Assembly (NCBI GenBank): GCA_013154095.1
Contig: JAADDD010000004.1
Location: forward strand, 146,766 to 210,765
Length of the DNA stretch: 64,000 nt
From: a bacterium
Lineage (GTDB): Archaea > JAADDD01
Direction of reading: 5' to 3'
Position numbers and translations under genes: made by a program
The notes under the pieces: generated by a model
The model's input: the letters and a program-made list of their open reading frames with translations, nothing else
The model's database searches: none
Told to the model about the DNA's origin: nothing
In this document: piece after piece, positions 36,759 through 44,743 of the stretch
How the letters are laid out: each line of letters begins with the position of its first letter
How positions within the stretch are numbered: the first letter of the stretch is position 1

Positions 36759-37676
36759 ATGATTCCTGAAGGCATACCTACAGTGCAGGATATTGTTCTC
36801 GATAGCTCTATGACAGTAAAAGCACTTATAGAACAACTATATGCCGCTGGAGGATTCACTGCAAAAAAATTAGCAGAAGCAGCAAAAATACTAAAAGAAA
36901 TGATAGGCGACAAAAACTGTATTAAGTTTTTCTCTTTTCCTGCCTGCATTGTTGCTACAGGATGTCGCGGAGTAATAAAAGAACTGGCAAGAAGAAAGCT
37001 TGTTGATGTAATTATAACAACGTGTGGCTCCTGGGACCACGACATTGCCCGAAGTCTTGGCAATTACTACCACGGCAGCTTCGAACTGGACGACTACGAG
37101 CTGCGCGAGAAAAACTTGTTCCGTTTAGGCAATGTGCTTGTTCCTCAAGAAGTCTATGGTCTAGCAGTTGAGCGTTTCATGCAAGGATTATTGCAAGAAC
37201 TAAATAAAGAAAGCATTTCTACGTACGAACTTTCCTGGGAAATAGGGAAAAGGTTAGATGAAAGTTCTTTCTTGTATTGGTGCTGGAAGAACAAAATTCC
37301 TGTCATTGTGCCTGGACCGTACGATGGAGCTGTTGGCTTTCAGCTGTTCATGTACCAGCAAACACACAAACTACAGCTAGATCTTTATAAGGACGAGAAA
37401 CTGCTCTGCGACATTATTTTCTCTGCTAAAAGAACAGGAGCACTGATAATTGGCGGAGGGATATCAAAGCATCACACAATCTGGTGGAACCAGTTCAAGG
37501 ACGGACTCGACTATTCAATTTATATTACTACTGCAGTAGAATGGGACGGCTCGCTTTCTGGCGCGCGCACACGCGAGGCTGTTTCTTGGAAGAAAATTGC
37601 CGCGCACGCTAAGCACATCACAGTAGAAGGCGATGCCACGGTCCTGCTTCCGCTGCTCGTAGCCTATATTATATAA
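36759..37676 (+). CDS. dhs: Deoxyhypusine synthase
   Basis: 305-residue NAD-dependent enzyme that transfers the aminobutyl group of spermidine to a lysine of aIF5A. Recognised by ATGCRGVIKELARRKLVDVIITTCG, YHGSFELDD, IIGGGISKHHTIWWN, TTAVEWDGSLSGARTREAVSW and the catalytic Lys in SWKKIAA near residue 281. Length fits archaeal forms. The TAA abuts the 3' end of the convergent tRNA-Pro. The 135-base upstream gap holds promoters (TTTATTTATTTAATT, 36697-36711) and nothing else convincing. Confidence 0.95.
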   Translation: MIPEGIPTVQDIVLDSSMTVKALIEQLYAAGGFTAKKLAEAAKILKEMIGDKNCIKFFSFPACIVATGCRGVIKELARRKLVDVIITTCGSWDHDIARSLGNYYHGSFELDDYELREKNLFRLGNVLVPQEVYGLAVERFMQGLLQELNKESISTYELSWEIGKRLDESSFLYWCWKNKIPVIVPGPYDGAVGFQLFMYQQTHKLQLDLYKDEKLLCDIIFSAKRTGALIIGGGISKHHTIWWNQFKDGLDYSIYITTAVEWDGSLSGARTREAVSWKKIAAHAKHITVEGDATVLLPLLVAYII

Positions 37677-37749
37677 TGGGGCCGCCGGGATTCGAACCCG
37701 GGTCTTCGGATCCCAAGTCCGAAAGGATACCTGGCTACCCCACGGCCCC
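37677..37749 (-). tRNA. tRNA-Pro, anticodon TGG
   Basis: Same cloverleaf as the tRNA at 22690: acceptor GGGGCCG/CGGCCCC, anticodon stem TCGGA/TCCGA, but loop CTTGGGA, giving anticodon UGG (codons CCA and, by wobble, CCG/CCU). Discriminator A at 37677; CCA is not encoded, in contrast to its twin. No intron. A TATA-like AATTATATTATG (minus strand, 37771-37782) lies 22-33 bases upstream. It lies head-on to deoxyhypusine synthase with no spare base between them. Confidence 0.95.
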
Positions 37750-37794
37750 TCCTGTCTTGCTTTATCAGCCATAATATAATTCTTTGCTGGGAGC

Positions 37795-38514
37795 ATGCGC
37801 GTAGTGATCGACCCTGAAAGAGGGAAAAAATACCTGGTGAATGGCCGGCTAGAAACAGACAAAGGAATTGTCCCAACAGACAAACTAGGCAGAGTTTACG
37901 TGCGCGGAAAAAAATACATCGTGCTAGATCCTTGGTTCGTTGATTTCTGGGACGCCAAAAAACGTGGTCCTCAGGCTATGCTGAAAAAAGATATTGGACT
38001 AATTATTGCTTACACTGGTGTAGGCCCTGGATGGAGAGTTGCTGAGCTAGGCTGTGGCAGCGGCTCGCTATTATTATATTTGGCCAACCTTGTTAGACCA
38101 TCTGGCAAGGTTTATGCCTATGACAAGAATGAACTTTACTTAAACATCGCTAGACAGAACATCTGTCAGGCCAGGCTAGAGGAGTTCGTAGAGTTCAAGC
38201 AGCGAGACTTGTACGAGCAGGACATTGATGAAGCCGGGCTAGACCTAGTAGTGCTCGATCTACCAGAACCCTGGAGAGTCGTTCCTCGGCTCAGAAATAA
38301 GCTAAAGCAAGGAGCTTTTCTTGTAGCCTTTGTACTGCACATGGAAAAGCTAAGAAAGCTACATGATTGCTTGCTAGAGCATGGATTCGATGATATACAA
38401 ATGCTAGAGTGCATAGAAAGAAAAATAATTGTTACAAATAATGGCACAAGACCAGAAATCTCTGGTATCTTGCATACAGGATATGTTGTCATTTCCAGAC
38501 TTGTTGAGCCGTAG
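37795..38514 (+). CDS. trmI: tRNA (adenine-N1)-methyltransferase TrmI
   Basis: 239-residue class I SAM methyltransferase forming m1A at position 58 (and 57 in some archaea) of tRNA. A small N-terminal beta domain, the substrate segment KRGPQAMLKKDIGLIIAYTGVGPG, motif I VAELGCGSGSLLLYLA, YAYDKNE and the signature DLPEPW are visible. The ATG lies 45 bases from the divergent tRNA-Pro. The last 26 bases overlap the small pilin-like gene on the other strand. Confidence 0.92.
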   Translation: MRVVIDPERGKKYLVNGRLETDKGIVPTDKLGRVYVRGKKYIVLDPWFVDFWDAKKRGPQAMLKKDIGLIIAYTGVGPGWRVAELGCGSGSLLLYLANLVRPSGKVYAYDKNELYLNIARQNICQARLEEFVEFKQRDLYEQDIDEAGLDLVVLDLPEPWRVVPRLRNKLKQGAFLVAFVLHMEKLRKLHDCLLEHGFDDIQMLECIERKIIVTNNGTRPEISGILHTGYVVISRLVEP

Positions 38515-38644
38515 AATTTACTACTGAGAGCTCTTGCTGGTAAGGAGCTAGCCGCAAAAAGTGCAGTCCAAGCATTAGTCCTATGATTGCTAGTATTATT
38601 ACAATTATTAGCTTGAACACGTCGAACGCCTGTGCTCTAGCCAT
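38489..38644 (-). CDS. Pilin-like microprotein with class III signal motif
   Basis: 51-residue frame starting MARAQAFDVFKLIIVIIL. R-A before Q-A-F followed by an uninterrupted hydrophobic helix matches the class III (type IV pilin) signal peptide; the last 20 residues are hydrophilic with one sequon (NST). It begins 36 bases inside the 3' end of tiaS in another frame and ends inside convergent trmI. Too short for ordinary gene callers. It could be a very small pilin for the machinery at the window start. Expression is unproven. Confidence 0.55.
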   Translation of the reverse strand: MARAQAFDVFKLIIVIILAIIGLMLGLHFLRLAPYQQELSVVNSTAQQVWK

Positions 38645-39972
38645 TTTTCTCTGCCAAACCTCAGCACCGGTTTACTAATGTGTCTGCGTGCATCAGGAGC
38701 AACATCATAGAAACCTTCTGCTATTTCTCTTTGCAGCTCAATTCTCTCTTTCTCTAGCTTAGCGGTGTATCCACAATTTCTGCACTTAAATCCTTTGTTT
38801 TTTCCTAAAGAGTGCATGCGAGCACCGCATTTTGGGCAGCGAGGATTCTGCTCTTTATATATTTTTGCTAACCGGAGAACTTTCAGCTTTTCCAGGTTTA
38901 CTGTTCCTGGATAAGAGGCAACTGAGCCGTACACTTCAACTATGTCTCCTGGTCCCAGTGCCTGCACGATTTTCCTGAACTTTTTTCCTGTTTCTCTGTA
39001 AGCTATGCACGCTATTTTTCCTGTACCATCCTCTAGCTCGAAGAGCACGTGACCGCCTGGCAGCACTCTCGGCCAGCTAGCTACTCTGCCCACTAAAATA
39101 ACATTGTCATACTGCCGCACGTCCTTGATTTGCTTGCGCACAAGATGGTGGTCTGTAGCCTGGTTAGTGCGGAAAATTATCCAGCCTTCCACAGGTTCAT
39201 GGAACTCGAGCAAGGCGAATGCTTGTTGCAGCACTTCAGGCTCTTCGCCTCTAATTCCGCAGAGCACAGGATCTGGACCACGCGGTGCAATGAGCACAGT
39301 GCCGTGCTCGTAGTCTATATTATCGAATGTCTGCGGAAAAGTCGCTGCATCCATGCGGTAAACAGACAGAGGAGAAATCCTTCTTGGGCGTTTTCCGTCC
39401 TTGAGAGCTCTGTAAACAAGCAGCTCATATGTCCAGTCATCTAGCACTGCTCCTACAGCTGCCAATGCCCCAATAATCCCTCGTCCAAGCTTCCAGCAAT
39501 AATATTCTATTCCTAGCTGCTCGCAAAGCCTTATAGCGTCTTCAATAGATACAACTTCTCGTACAGCTTTCCAGTAAAATTCATGCAGCTCTCGAGGAAT
39601 ATTGCCTTCAAGGAACACTACTCCAGGGTGTGTTTGTTCGTCTTCGAGTACAGCTAATTGCTCTATTTTATCTATTATTATTTCCTTAATTTTATTTATA
39701 TTACTTTTGCAGCGCAGGTGCAGCGCTACTGCACCGTTGCCCCGTGTCTTTGCCGGAATGTTCGGATTGAGACGGATAAGCCAAGGATAGTCTAGCAGTT
39801 CTGCAAGACCTTGCTGCTCCAGTTCCGTGATTATTCTGTAAGCTAGGTAAGTAGTGCACATTCCGCGCTCTCTGGAATCTGTATCGTCAATGCCTACATG
39901 GAGAACAGAGCAAGCCGTGCAAGCTCCAGGATTTCCTCGACAGTGTTTATTAGCGTGCTCAGCCGAGCGCAT
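38608..39972 (-). CDS. tiaS: tRNA(Ile2) agmatinyl-cytidine synthetase TiaS
   Basis: Converts C34 of the AUA-reading tRNA-Ile to agmatidine using ATP and agmatine. The conserved N-terminus HVGIDDTDSRERGMCTTYLAY begins near codon 25. A kinase-like core follows, then an OB fold (VILVGRVASWPRVLPGGHVLFEL) and a zinc ribbon CPKCGARM...FKCRNCG. The only in-frame ATG is at 39972, giving a 23-residue extension overlapping pcc1 by 79 bases; no GTG or TTG lies nearer, so the true start may be non-canonical. 454 residues as drawn. Confidence 0.9.
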   Translation of the reverse strand: MRSAEHANKHCRGNPGACTACSVLHVGIDDTDSRERGMCTTYLAYRIITELEQQGLAELLDYPWLIRLNPNIPAKTRGNGAVALHLRCKSNINKIKEIIIDKIEQLAVLEDEQTHPGVVFLEGNIPRELHEFYWKAVREVVSIEDAIRLCEQLGIEYYCWKLGRGIIGALAAVGAVLDDWTYELLVYRALKDGKRPRRISPLSVYRMDAATFPQTFDNIDYEHGTVLIAPRGPDPVLCGIRGEEPEVLQQAFALLEFHEPVEGWIIFRTNQATDHHLVRKQIKDVRQYDNVILVGRVASWPRVLPGGHVLFELEDGTGKIACIAYRETGKKFRKIVQALGPGDIVEVYGSVASYPGTVNLEKLKVLRLAKIYKEQNPRCPKCGARMHSLGKNKGFKCRNCGYTAKLEKERIELQREIAEGFYDVAPDARRHISKPVLRFGREKWLEHRRSTCSS

Positions 39973-40103
39973 TCTATTTCCGTGATTACCCAGCCCTTTT
40001 TATAATAACTACGGATCGCGAGTCCAGGAGGAGCAGTCTTGTTGTCTACTTCAAGCGCGGCTGCCAGTTCTTTAGGAGCCCTGATGCAGATTTTTGCTCT
40101 CAT
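39894..40103 (-). CDS. pcc1: KEOPS complex subunit Pcc1
   Basis: 69-residue subunit of KEOPS, which makes t6A37 in ANN-reading tRNAs; Pcc1 dimerises the complex and helps bind tRNA. Small alpha-beta fold with the typical strand ITEIECARLSTLINTVEEIL. It overlaps recJ-like (32 bases) and tiaS on the same strand, so three tRNA/nucleic-acid genes are coupled. Short for the family (about 80), but the core is intact. Confidence 0.75.
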   Translation of the reverse strand: MRAKICIRAPKELAAALEVDNKTAPPGLAIRSYYKKGWVITEIECARLSTLINTVEEILELARLALFSM

Positions 40104-41439
40104 TTTTCAGTGCCTCCTTAAAGTAGGTAATGAAATCAGTAATTTTGTCTTGAGGAATCAGTGCTCCTGCTGCCTGTGCATGTCCTCCTCCAAATCCTCC
40201 ACAGCGCTTTGCTGCTTCGCGAACAAGAATGCTTAGATCTATTTCTGGATCGCGTGCTCTCACAGAAATTTTTGCGTAGCCGTTCAGCTGCGCGACTCCT
40301 ATTGCTACTTTTAGGTTCTGCTGTGCCTGCAAGAACAGGCCAGTTACTGCACCTATTATTCCTGGGTGACAGCAGCCACGTAAGTCTAGTACAGCAATGC
40401 TGCTCTCTACGAGACAGCGTTTTCTCGCAATTTCCAAACTTTTCTTGATGTTTTCTTTATGCTTTTCCCTGAACCTTTCTAGTGTTTTTCTGTCTATTTT
40501 TCCGTCAAGAAATCTCAAAGCTTCTTCTACAAAACCGTACTTACTCATAGAGTTAATTATTGTTGCAAGCCTTCTACACTCATCTCTTAGCCTTTTGGAA
40601 TAATAGTGTTCTTTCACCAAGCGAAATACGTTGTCGAACTCTCCGTATTCTAGCAGCAATACTGCCAAGTAATTAATGATTTTTTGCTTTTCTTCGTAGT
40701 CTAGATCAATCCAGCGTAGCTGGCGCCTAGAAAGCGGAATGCCTACTTCTTGCAGCAGCTTAAACGCAGCAACAGGATTACCAGAAATTTCAGGAATATA
40801 GGGATCTTCTAGGCTTGCTAAGCACTTTGCTATGCTCTGCTCTTTATAGTAAACTGCAAGATCCAAGTAACGAGTTATGCAACCGTGTTTTTCTGCCTCT
40901 TTGACAATTTCTGCGTTGAGGTACAGCAATTTTCCTGCACGCAAATCCTGTAAATCTCCGAGTGCTCCTATAATCGCTGCATCTAACTTGCGCGTTTCCA
41001 GCTCTTCTAGCAGCATGTAAGCAACTATAGTAGCAGCAGAAGCGTACTCGTCTCCTTTGAGCCCAAACACTTCTGGATTGATGTGTGCTCCTGGAGCAGC
41101 AACTCCTGCTGGCTGAGGCTTGTGGTGGTCTATAATAAATATATTCTTTTCGTAGTTTAGTTCGTTGAGTAGGTCAAGATAACCGCTACCAATATCAAGA
41201 AATACAACATTTTTTATCCTAGTTTTCAGCAGTTCATCTATAACAGCTTTTGTTAATGACTCAACTCCTATAATTCTTGCAGTACAATTTATCCTTTTAA
41301 GGAATTGAACAAAAAGATAGAGAGAGGTAACTCCATCTGCATCATTGCTGTGAAACACTACAATACAGCTATTGTTTTTCAGGAGCTTTTCTAGCTCTGT
41401 TTTCTCTTCTTTAATGAATTCGAGAAACTCAGTATCCAT
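40072..41439 (-). CDS. RecJ-like single-strand exonuclease/phosphoesterase (DHH-DHHA1)
   Basis: 455 residues. DHH-family metal motifs in order: FHSNDADGVTS (I), NVVFLDIGSG (II), FIIDHHKPQ (III) and IGALGDL (IV), then the DHHA1 domain with FGGGHAQAAGAL. Archaeal members are 5'-3' or 3'-5' nucleases on ssDNA/RNA, some bound to GINS in the replisome. Which one this is cannot be decided from sequence. First gene of the recJ-like/pcc1/tiaS operon. Confidence 0.9.
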   Translation of the reverse strand: MDTEFLEFIKEEKTELEKLLKNNSCIVVFHSNDADGVTSLYLFVQFLKRINCTARIIGVESLTKAVIDELLKTRIKNVVFLDIGSGYLDLLNELNYEKNIFIIDHHKPQPAGVAAPGAHINPEVFGLKGDEYASAATIVAYMLLEELETRKLDAAIIGALGDLQDLRAGKLLYLNAEIVKEAEKHGCITRYLDLAVYYKEQSIAKCLASLEDPYIPEISGNPVAAFKLLQEVGIPLSRRQLRWIDLDYEEKQKIINYLAVLLLEYGEFDNVFRLVKEHYYSKRLRDECRRLATIINSMSKYGFVEEALRFLDGKIDRKTLERFREKHKENIKKSLEIARKRCLVESSIAVLDLRGCCHPGIIGAVTGLFLQAQQNLKVAIGVAQLNGYAKISVRARDPEIDLSILVREAAKRCGGFGGGHAQAAGALIPQDKITDFITYFKEALKNESKNLHQGS

Positions 41440-41501
41440 AATTCTCTTATTATGTTAGTAATGTTATTTATACCAGCACGCATGATAAAGTGTGAAAAAG
41501 C

Positions 41502-42254
41502 ATGAAAATAGAAAAACTTACCATACTGCCTGGACACGGAAAGCACGGTATTCGCGAAGAGTTCGAGCAGCTAGAACTGCGGTCAGGCGATATTATTAGT
41601 ATTGTTGGCCCTACAGGTTCTGGCAAGTCCCAGCTACTATACGATATAGAAGTGCTTGCTCGCGGAGACACTGTGAGCGGAAGGAAAGTCTTGCTTAACG
41701 GTAGACTAGTTCCGCGAGAAGAGGTTATGCGTCCCGAGTTCAGGCTTACAGGACATGTAGGCCAGAACCTGAAATTTTACCTTGACCTCTCTGTCGAAGA
41801 ATTTCTGCACCTACACGCAGAACTCTTTGGTACTGCTGTTGACGTAGAAAAAGTGCTCGAGACAGCAAACATGCTCACAGGAGAGCCTATACTTCCTAGC
41901 ATGAACCTGCAAGAGTTGTCCGGTGGACAGGCGAGAGCCTTGATGATTGCAGACATTCTCTTGATCCGCGACTCGCCTATTCTTCTAGCAGATGAAATAG
42001 AAAATGCTGGCATAAACAAGCTCGCTGCAATGGAGCTCTTCACTCAGAAAAAAGACAGAATTGTTGTTTTCGTTACACATGATCCCGTTTTGGCACTGTC
42101 GTCTAAGCTAAGGATAGTAATGGAAGCTGGAGCAATAAAAAAGATAATTATTACCAGCGAAAAAGAAAGAGAACTACTAGAAGAAATAAAGAAGGATGAA
42201 AAGAAATTACTTGAGCTGAGAGAAAAAATAAGAAAAGGTGAAGTGCTTGCTTAG
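41502..42254 (+). CDS. Stand-alone ABC-type ATPase
   Basis: 250 residues. Walker A VGPTGSGKSQ, Q-loop region HVGQNLKFYLD, signature LSGGQARAL, Walker B ILLADEIENAG and His switch VFVTHDP, then a charged C-terminal helix. No transporter membrane subunit is nearby. It overlaps the next gene, an Fe-S GTPase, by 17 bases. Such ATPase/GTPase pairs suggest metal-cofactor or protein-maturation work rather than transport; that is inference. TATA-like GTTATTTATACC at 41463-41474. Confidence 0.82.
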   Translation: MKIEKLTILPGHGKHGIREEFEQLELRSGDIISIVGPTGSGKSQLLYDIEVLARGDTVSGRKVLLNGRLVPREEVMRPEFRLTGHVGQNLKFYLDLSVEEFLHLHAELFGTAVDVEKVLETANMLTGEPILPSMNLQELSGGQARALMIADILLIRDSPILLADEIENAGINKLAAMELFTQKKDRIVVFVTHDPVLALSSKLRIVMEAGAIKKIIITSEKERELLEEIKKDEKKLLELREKIRKGEVLA

Positions 42255-43032
42255 AATATACATTTTTGCAGGTGTTCCTGGCAGCGGAAAAACTTCTGTT
42301 ATAAAGCACTGCATAAAGTACCTCGAAGGCCAGAAAGCGTACGTGAAGGTAGACGTGTTCTTTTCAGAGGATGACGCTAAAATAGAAGCAAACTTTAAGC
42401 GCAAAGAATTTTCGCGGGACGTCTGTCCTGACCACTACACTGCACACAAGCTAGAAGAGTACAAGATCTGGGCAGAGCTGCACGGCGCAGAACACCTATT
42501 CCTAGAAACTGCTGGTCTCTGTTTTCGTTGTTCTCCCTACACCAGAAACGCTGCTGCAGTAGCAGTAGTAGACGCTGTAGGTACAGATGTACGCAAGCTA
42601 GGACCACTTATCCAGCACGCAGACATAATTGCAGTTACCAAATACGATCTAATTTCTCAGGCAGAAAGAGATATTATCAAGTACAGGATAAGAAAGATGA
42701 ATGCTGAGGCGCAGCTCTTTGAAGTAAACGGTATTAGCGGAGAAGGCTGCTATGAACTAGTCAAGACAGCAAAAGAAATAGCCGAGCAGCGAGCAGAAGA
42801 GCCGATGGAGCTGCGGTTTGATCCGCCTGCATGCATTTGCGAGTTTTGCTACGGCTCGAAAAGTCTGTTAAAGAGCAAGAATATGGCATTCATGAAACAA
42901 GCTCTTGAGCTGGCAAAGAAAATACCTAAACTTAACTGCGGAGCTTGCGGCTATGAACTTTGCAACCTTTTCATAAGGCAAGTACTTCGCGGAAAAGAAG
43001 ATCCGAAGAAATGTGTGTTCTACAAAGAATGA
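42238..43032 (+). CDS. CobW/HypB-like P-loop GTPase with C-terminal Fe-S domain
   Basis: 264 residues from GTG at 42238 (TTG at 42247 also possible). G1 GVPGSGKTSV, a Cys-containing switch region ETAGLCFRCSPYTRN, and G4 TKYDL place it with the SIMIBI metallochaperone GTPases (HypB, UreG, CobW). The C-terminal 70 residues carry CICEFC and then CGACGYELC with a later Cys, the pattern of a four-cysteine 4Fe-4S domain. Coupled to the ABC ATPase upstream. Probably inserts or activates a metal centre. The client protein is not in the window. Confidence 0.8.
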   Translation: MKCLLRIYIFAGVPGSGKTSVIKHCIKYLEGQKAYVKVDVFFSEDDAKIEANFKRKEFSRDVCPDHYTAHKLEEYKIWAELHGAEHLFLETAGLCFRCSPYTRNAAAVAVVDAVGTDVRKLGPLIQHADIIAVTKYDLISQAERDIIKYRIRKMNAEAQLFEVNGISGEGCYELVKTAKEIAEQRAEEPMELRFDPPACICEFCYGSKSLLKSKNMAFMKQALELAKKIPKLNCGACGYELCNLFIRQVLRGKEDPKKCVFYKE

Positions 43033-43035
43033 CTT

Positions 43036-43092
43036 TTGCTCAGCCGGCTCTTCCATGTCATCACTTTTCAGGCTGGAGCGGCTTCATCACAC
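43036..43092 (-). ncRNA. Box C/D guide sRNA (predicted 23S target)
   Basis: On the minus strand: box C GTGATGA (43084-43090), 12-base guide, box D' CTGA (43068-43071), 3-base spacer, box C' GTGATGA (43058-43064), 14-base guide, box D CTGA (43040-43043). All four boxes are perfect. The D guide GGAAGAGCCGG pairs over 11 bases (one G-U) with UCGGCUCUUCC, the conserved 23S stretch just after the peptidyl-transferase A2503. The D-plus-five rule gives C2510 (E. coli numbering, from memory). The D' guide CGCTCCAGC target is not identified. It fills the gap between the GTPase and PUA genes, directly downstream of the PUA stop. Confidence 0.88.
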
Positions 43093-43562
43093 TAAAAGTC
43101 TAGCTTCCAGAGCCTGTCGCCGAGATGGTGCAGGTTTTTTATGCACTTGCCTCGCTGCATGTTTTTAAGTTCTTCCTCACTGACAAGACAGAGACCTACA
43201 GCTATTGGCACCCTTCTCTCTGGTTCAAGCACTGCGCATAGCTTTTGCTTTTCGATGTTATGCACTTCTATGATTCCTGGACGCAGAATATCGGCACCTG
43301 AAACAATTGGCTTAACGGCTCCTTGGTCTACCACTACATAGCTGGTTTTCGGTCTAATTTTAAGTTTCCAGAAAAGATTAAGTGCAGGAAAAATTGCGCC
43401 GTGAACCGCAACTGCAACTACTTGCTTTGCAGGTTCTTGTGTATAGTAAATGAGCTCGCCCTGAACATGCTCGTAAAGACTGCTAATTCCGAGTTTTTGT
43501 CCAAGCACAGCTTCTAGAGCTTGACGCACTTGCTTCACCTCTTTCTTGCTCAGTTCACGCAT
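43092..43562 (-). CDS. PUA-domain protein (MCTS1/Tma20-like)
   Basis: 156 residues from the ATG at 43562 (an upstream in-frame start is within the preceding small gene). An N-terminal pre-PUA domain and a C-terminal PUA domain with VVVDQGAVKPIVSGADILRPGIIEV and the ending GRLW-like GDRLWKLDF. Related archaeal/eukaryal proteins bind ribosomes or tRNA during initiation and recycling. Its start overlaps, by way of ATGCGTGA, the end of the small membrane-protein gene, so the two are coupled. Confidence 0.85.
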   Translation of the reverse strand: MRELSKKEVKQVRQALEAVLGQKLGISSLYEHVQGELIYYTQEPAKQVVAVAVHGAIFPALNLFWKLKIRPKTSYVVVDQGAVKPIVSGADILRPGIIEVHNIEKQKLCAVLEPERRVPIAVGLCLVSEEELKNMQRGKCIKNLHHLGDRLWKLDF

Positions 43563-43728
43563 GCTCTTCCTTGTACCTAATGTAGCGCAGCACAAGAAAT
43601 ATTATTGCCAGCAACACAAACAGGCTTAGCCTAGGAAAAATAAACATAACTATTGTTAGTATAATTACTGTAAGCAGCACAATTCCTTCGACAGAAAACA
43701 GTAGTTGCAGCAGCTCTTTCAGCTCCAT
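43555..43728 (-). CDS. Small two-helix membrane protein
   Basis: 57 residues: MELKELLQLLF, a first hydrophobic helix (GIVLLTVIILTIVMFIF), a Pro-Arg turn, a second helix (LFVLLAIIFLVLRYI), then a basic tail RYKEEHA. Starts 10 bases inside the end of the THUMP methyltransferase gene and its TGA lies five bases into the PUA gene's start region, so it is part of that operon. Not recognised. Confidence 0.6.
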   Translation of the reverse strand: MELKELLQLLFSVEGIVLLTVIILTIVMFIFPRLSLFVLLAIIFLVLRYIRYKEEHA

Positions 43729-44705
43729 GCTGCCACTGCTGTACGTTCATAGCGCGTATTTGCTTTAAGTTTTCCGAGAAACAGCAATTTATAACCCGCA
43801 CTTTCAAGAACTTGTTTAACATACTGTAGTTTTGTCTGCACTGTACTAGCGCGTATATCTGGTAATTTTACTGTAAAGACTATATATTTTGCACCGACTT
43901 GCCTTGCCAGTTCTACCACTCTAGGCAGTATTTTTTCTGGTTCGTCGTTTATGTCGCAAGTTACTAGTTCTGCTCTTAGGTTATTAGGCAAGAACTCTTC
44001 TAGCTTGTAGCGCACATGGACAATGTTTGGGTGCTTAACTTTTAGCTCTGCGGGATCAACTGCATATACTATTTTTCCTTGACTTGCAAGAAAATAGCTC
44101 CATCCGCCAGGAGCAGCTCCTAAATCTATTACCGTTTTTGTGTTTTGTAGGATTTCTGGGTATTTCTGCATGACTTCTTCTATCTTCAGCTGAGCTCTGT
44201 TGAGCGGCCTTTCTCTGTCCATCCATTTCTTTTTTACTGCTGGTTCTTTTGTGAGGAATTCGTCTTTTCGCGCAATGCTGATGTATGCCTTGTCCTGCAA
44301 AATATCTACACGGACTAGCACGTCTGGACGCTCGAGATCAACCTTTCCAGGAATGAGCGCTCCTAGGCTGCGCTCGAGCTCGCGTGAAGTAAAGGAATGC
44401 TGGCCACGACGTCGAACTTCTACCTTGAAAGTTTCTCCTTCTTTTGGCCAGAGATGTTTTAGTGATAGTAGAGTATTTGCTATTTCATTTGGCTCTGCTC
44501 TACATTCTGCATATACTGGAAAGACTTTTGCCAGTGTTTCTACTGCAGCCAGCTTTTTTACCACGTTTTCTGGAGTGTCTGGTATTTCTGCGAGCAGCAC
44601 TCCTTTAAAGTAAGTGTACTGCACGCGCGCACGCGGATAAATACTTAAAATTTTTCTGCGCGTTATATTTTCTAGTCCCGCTGTGCACGTGAGCAAGAAC
44701 CGCAT
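43719..44705 (-). CDS. THUMP + FtsJ-type RNA 2'-O-methyltransferase
   Basis: About 328 residues from the ATG at 44705 where the THUMP fold begins (MRFLLTCTAGLENITRRKIL). Residues to about 150 are the THUMP RNA-binding module, followed by a SAM-dependent Rossmann domain with DLGAAPGGWSYFLASQG, VYAVDPAEL and FTVKLPDI, matching the K-D-K-E class of ribose methylases such as bacterial RlmM. Probably methylates rRNA or tRNA; the site is unknown. It is divergent from aRF1, whose start is 39 bases away. Confidence 0.85.
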   Translation of the reverse strand: MRFLLTCTAGLENITRRKILSIYPRARVQYTYFKGVLLAEIPDTPENVVKKLAAVETLAKVFPVYAECRAEPNEIANTLLSLKHLWPKEGETFKVEVRRRGQHSFTSRELERSLGALIPGKVDLERPDVLVRVDILQDKAYISIARKDEFLTKEPAVKKKWMDRERPLNRAQLKIEEVMQKYPEILQNTKTVIDLGAAPGGWSYFLASQGKIVYAVDPAELKVKHPNIVHVRYKLEEFLPNNLRAELVTCDINDEPEKILPRVVELARQVGAKYIVFTVKLPDIRASTVQTKLQYVKQVLESAGYKLLFLGKLKANTRYERTAVAAWS

Positions 44706-44743
44706 GGTATTCCTAAACAGTGCTGGCACTTAAAAGTGGAAGC

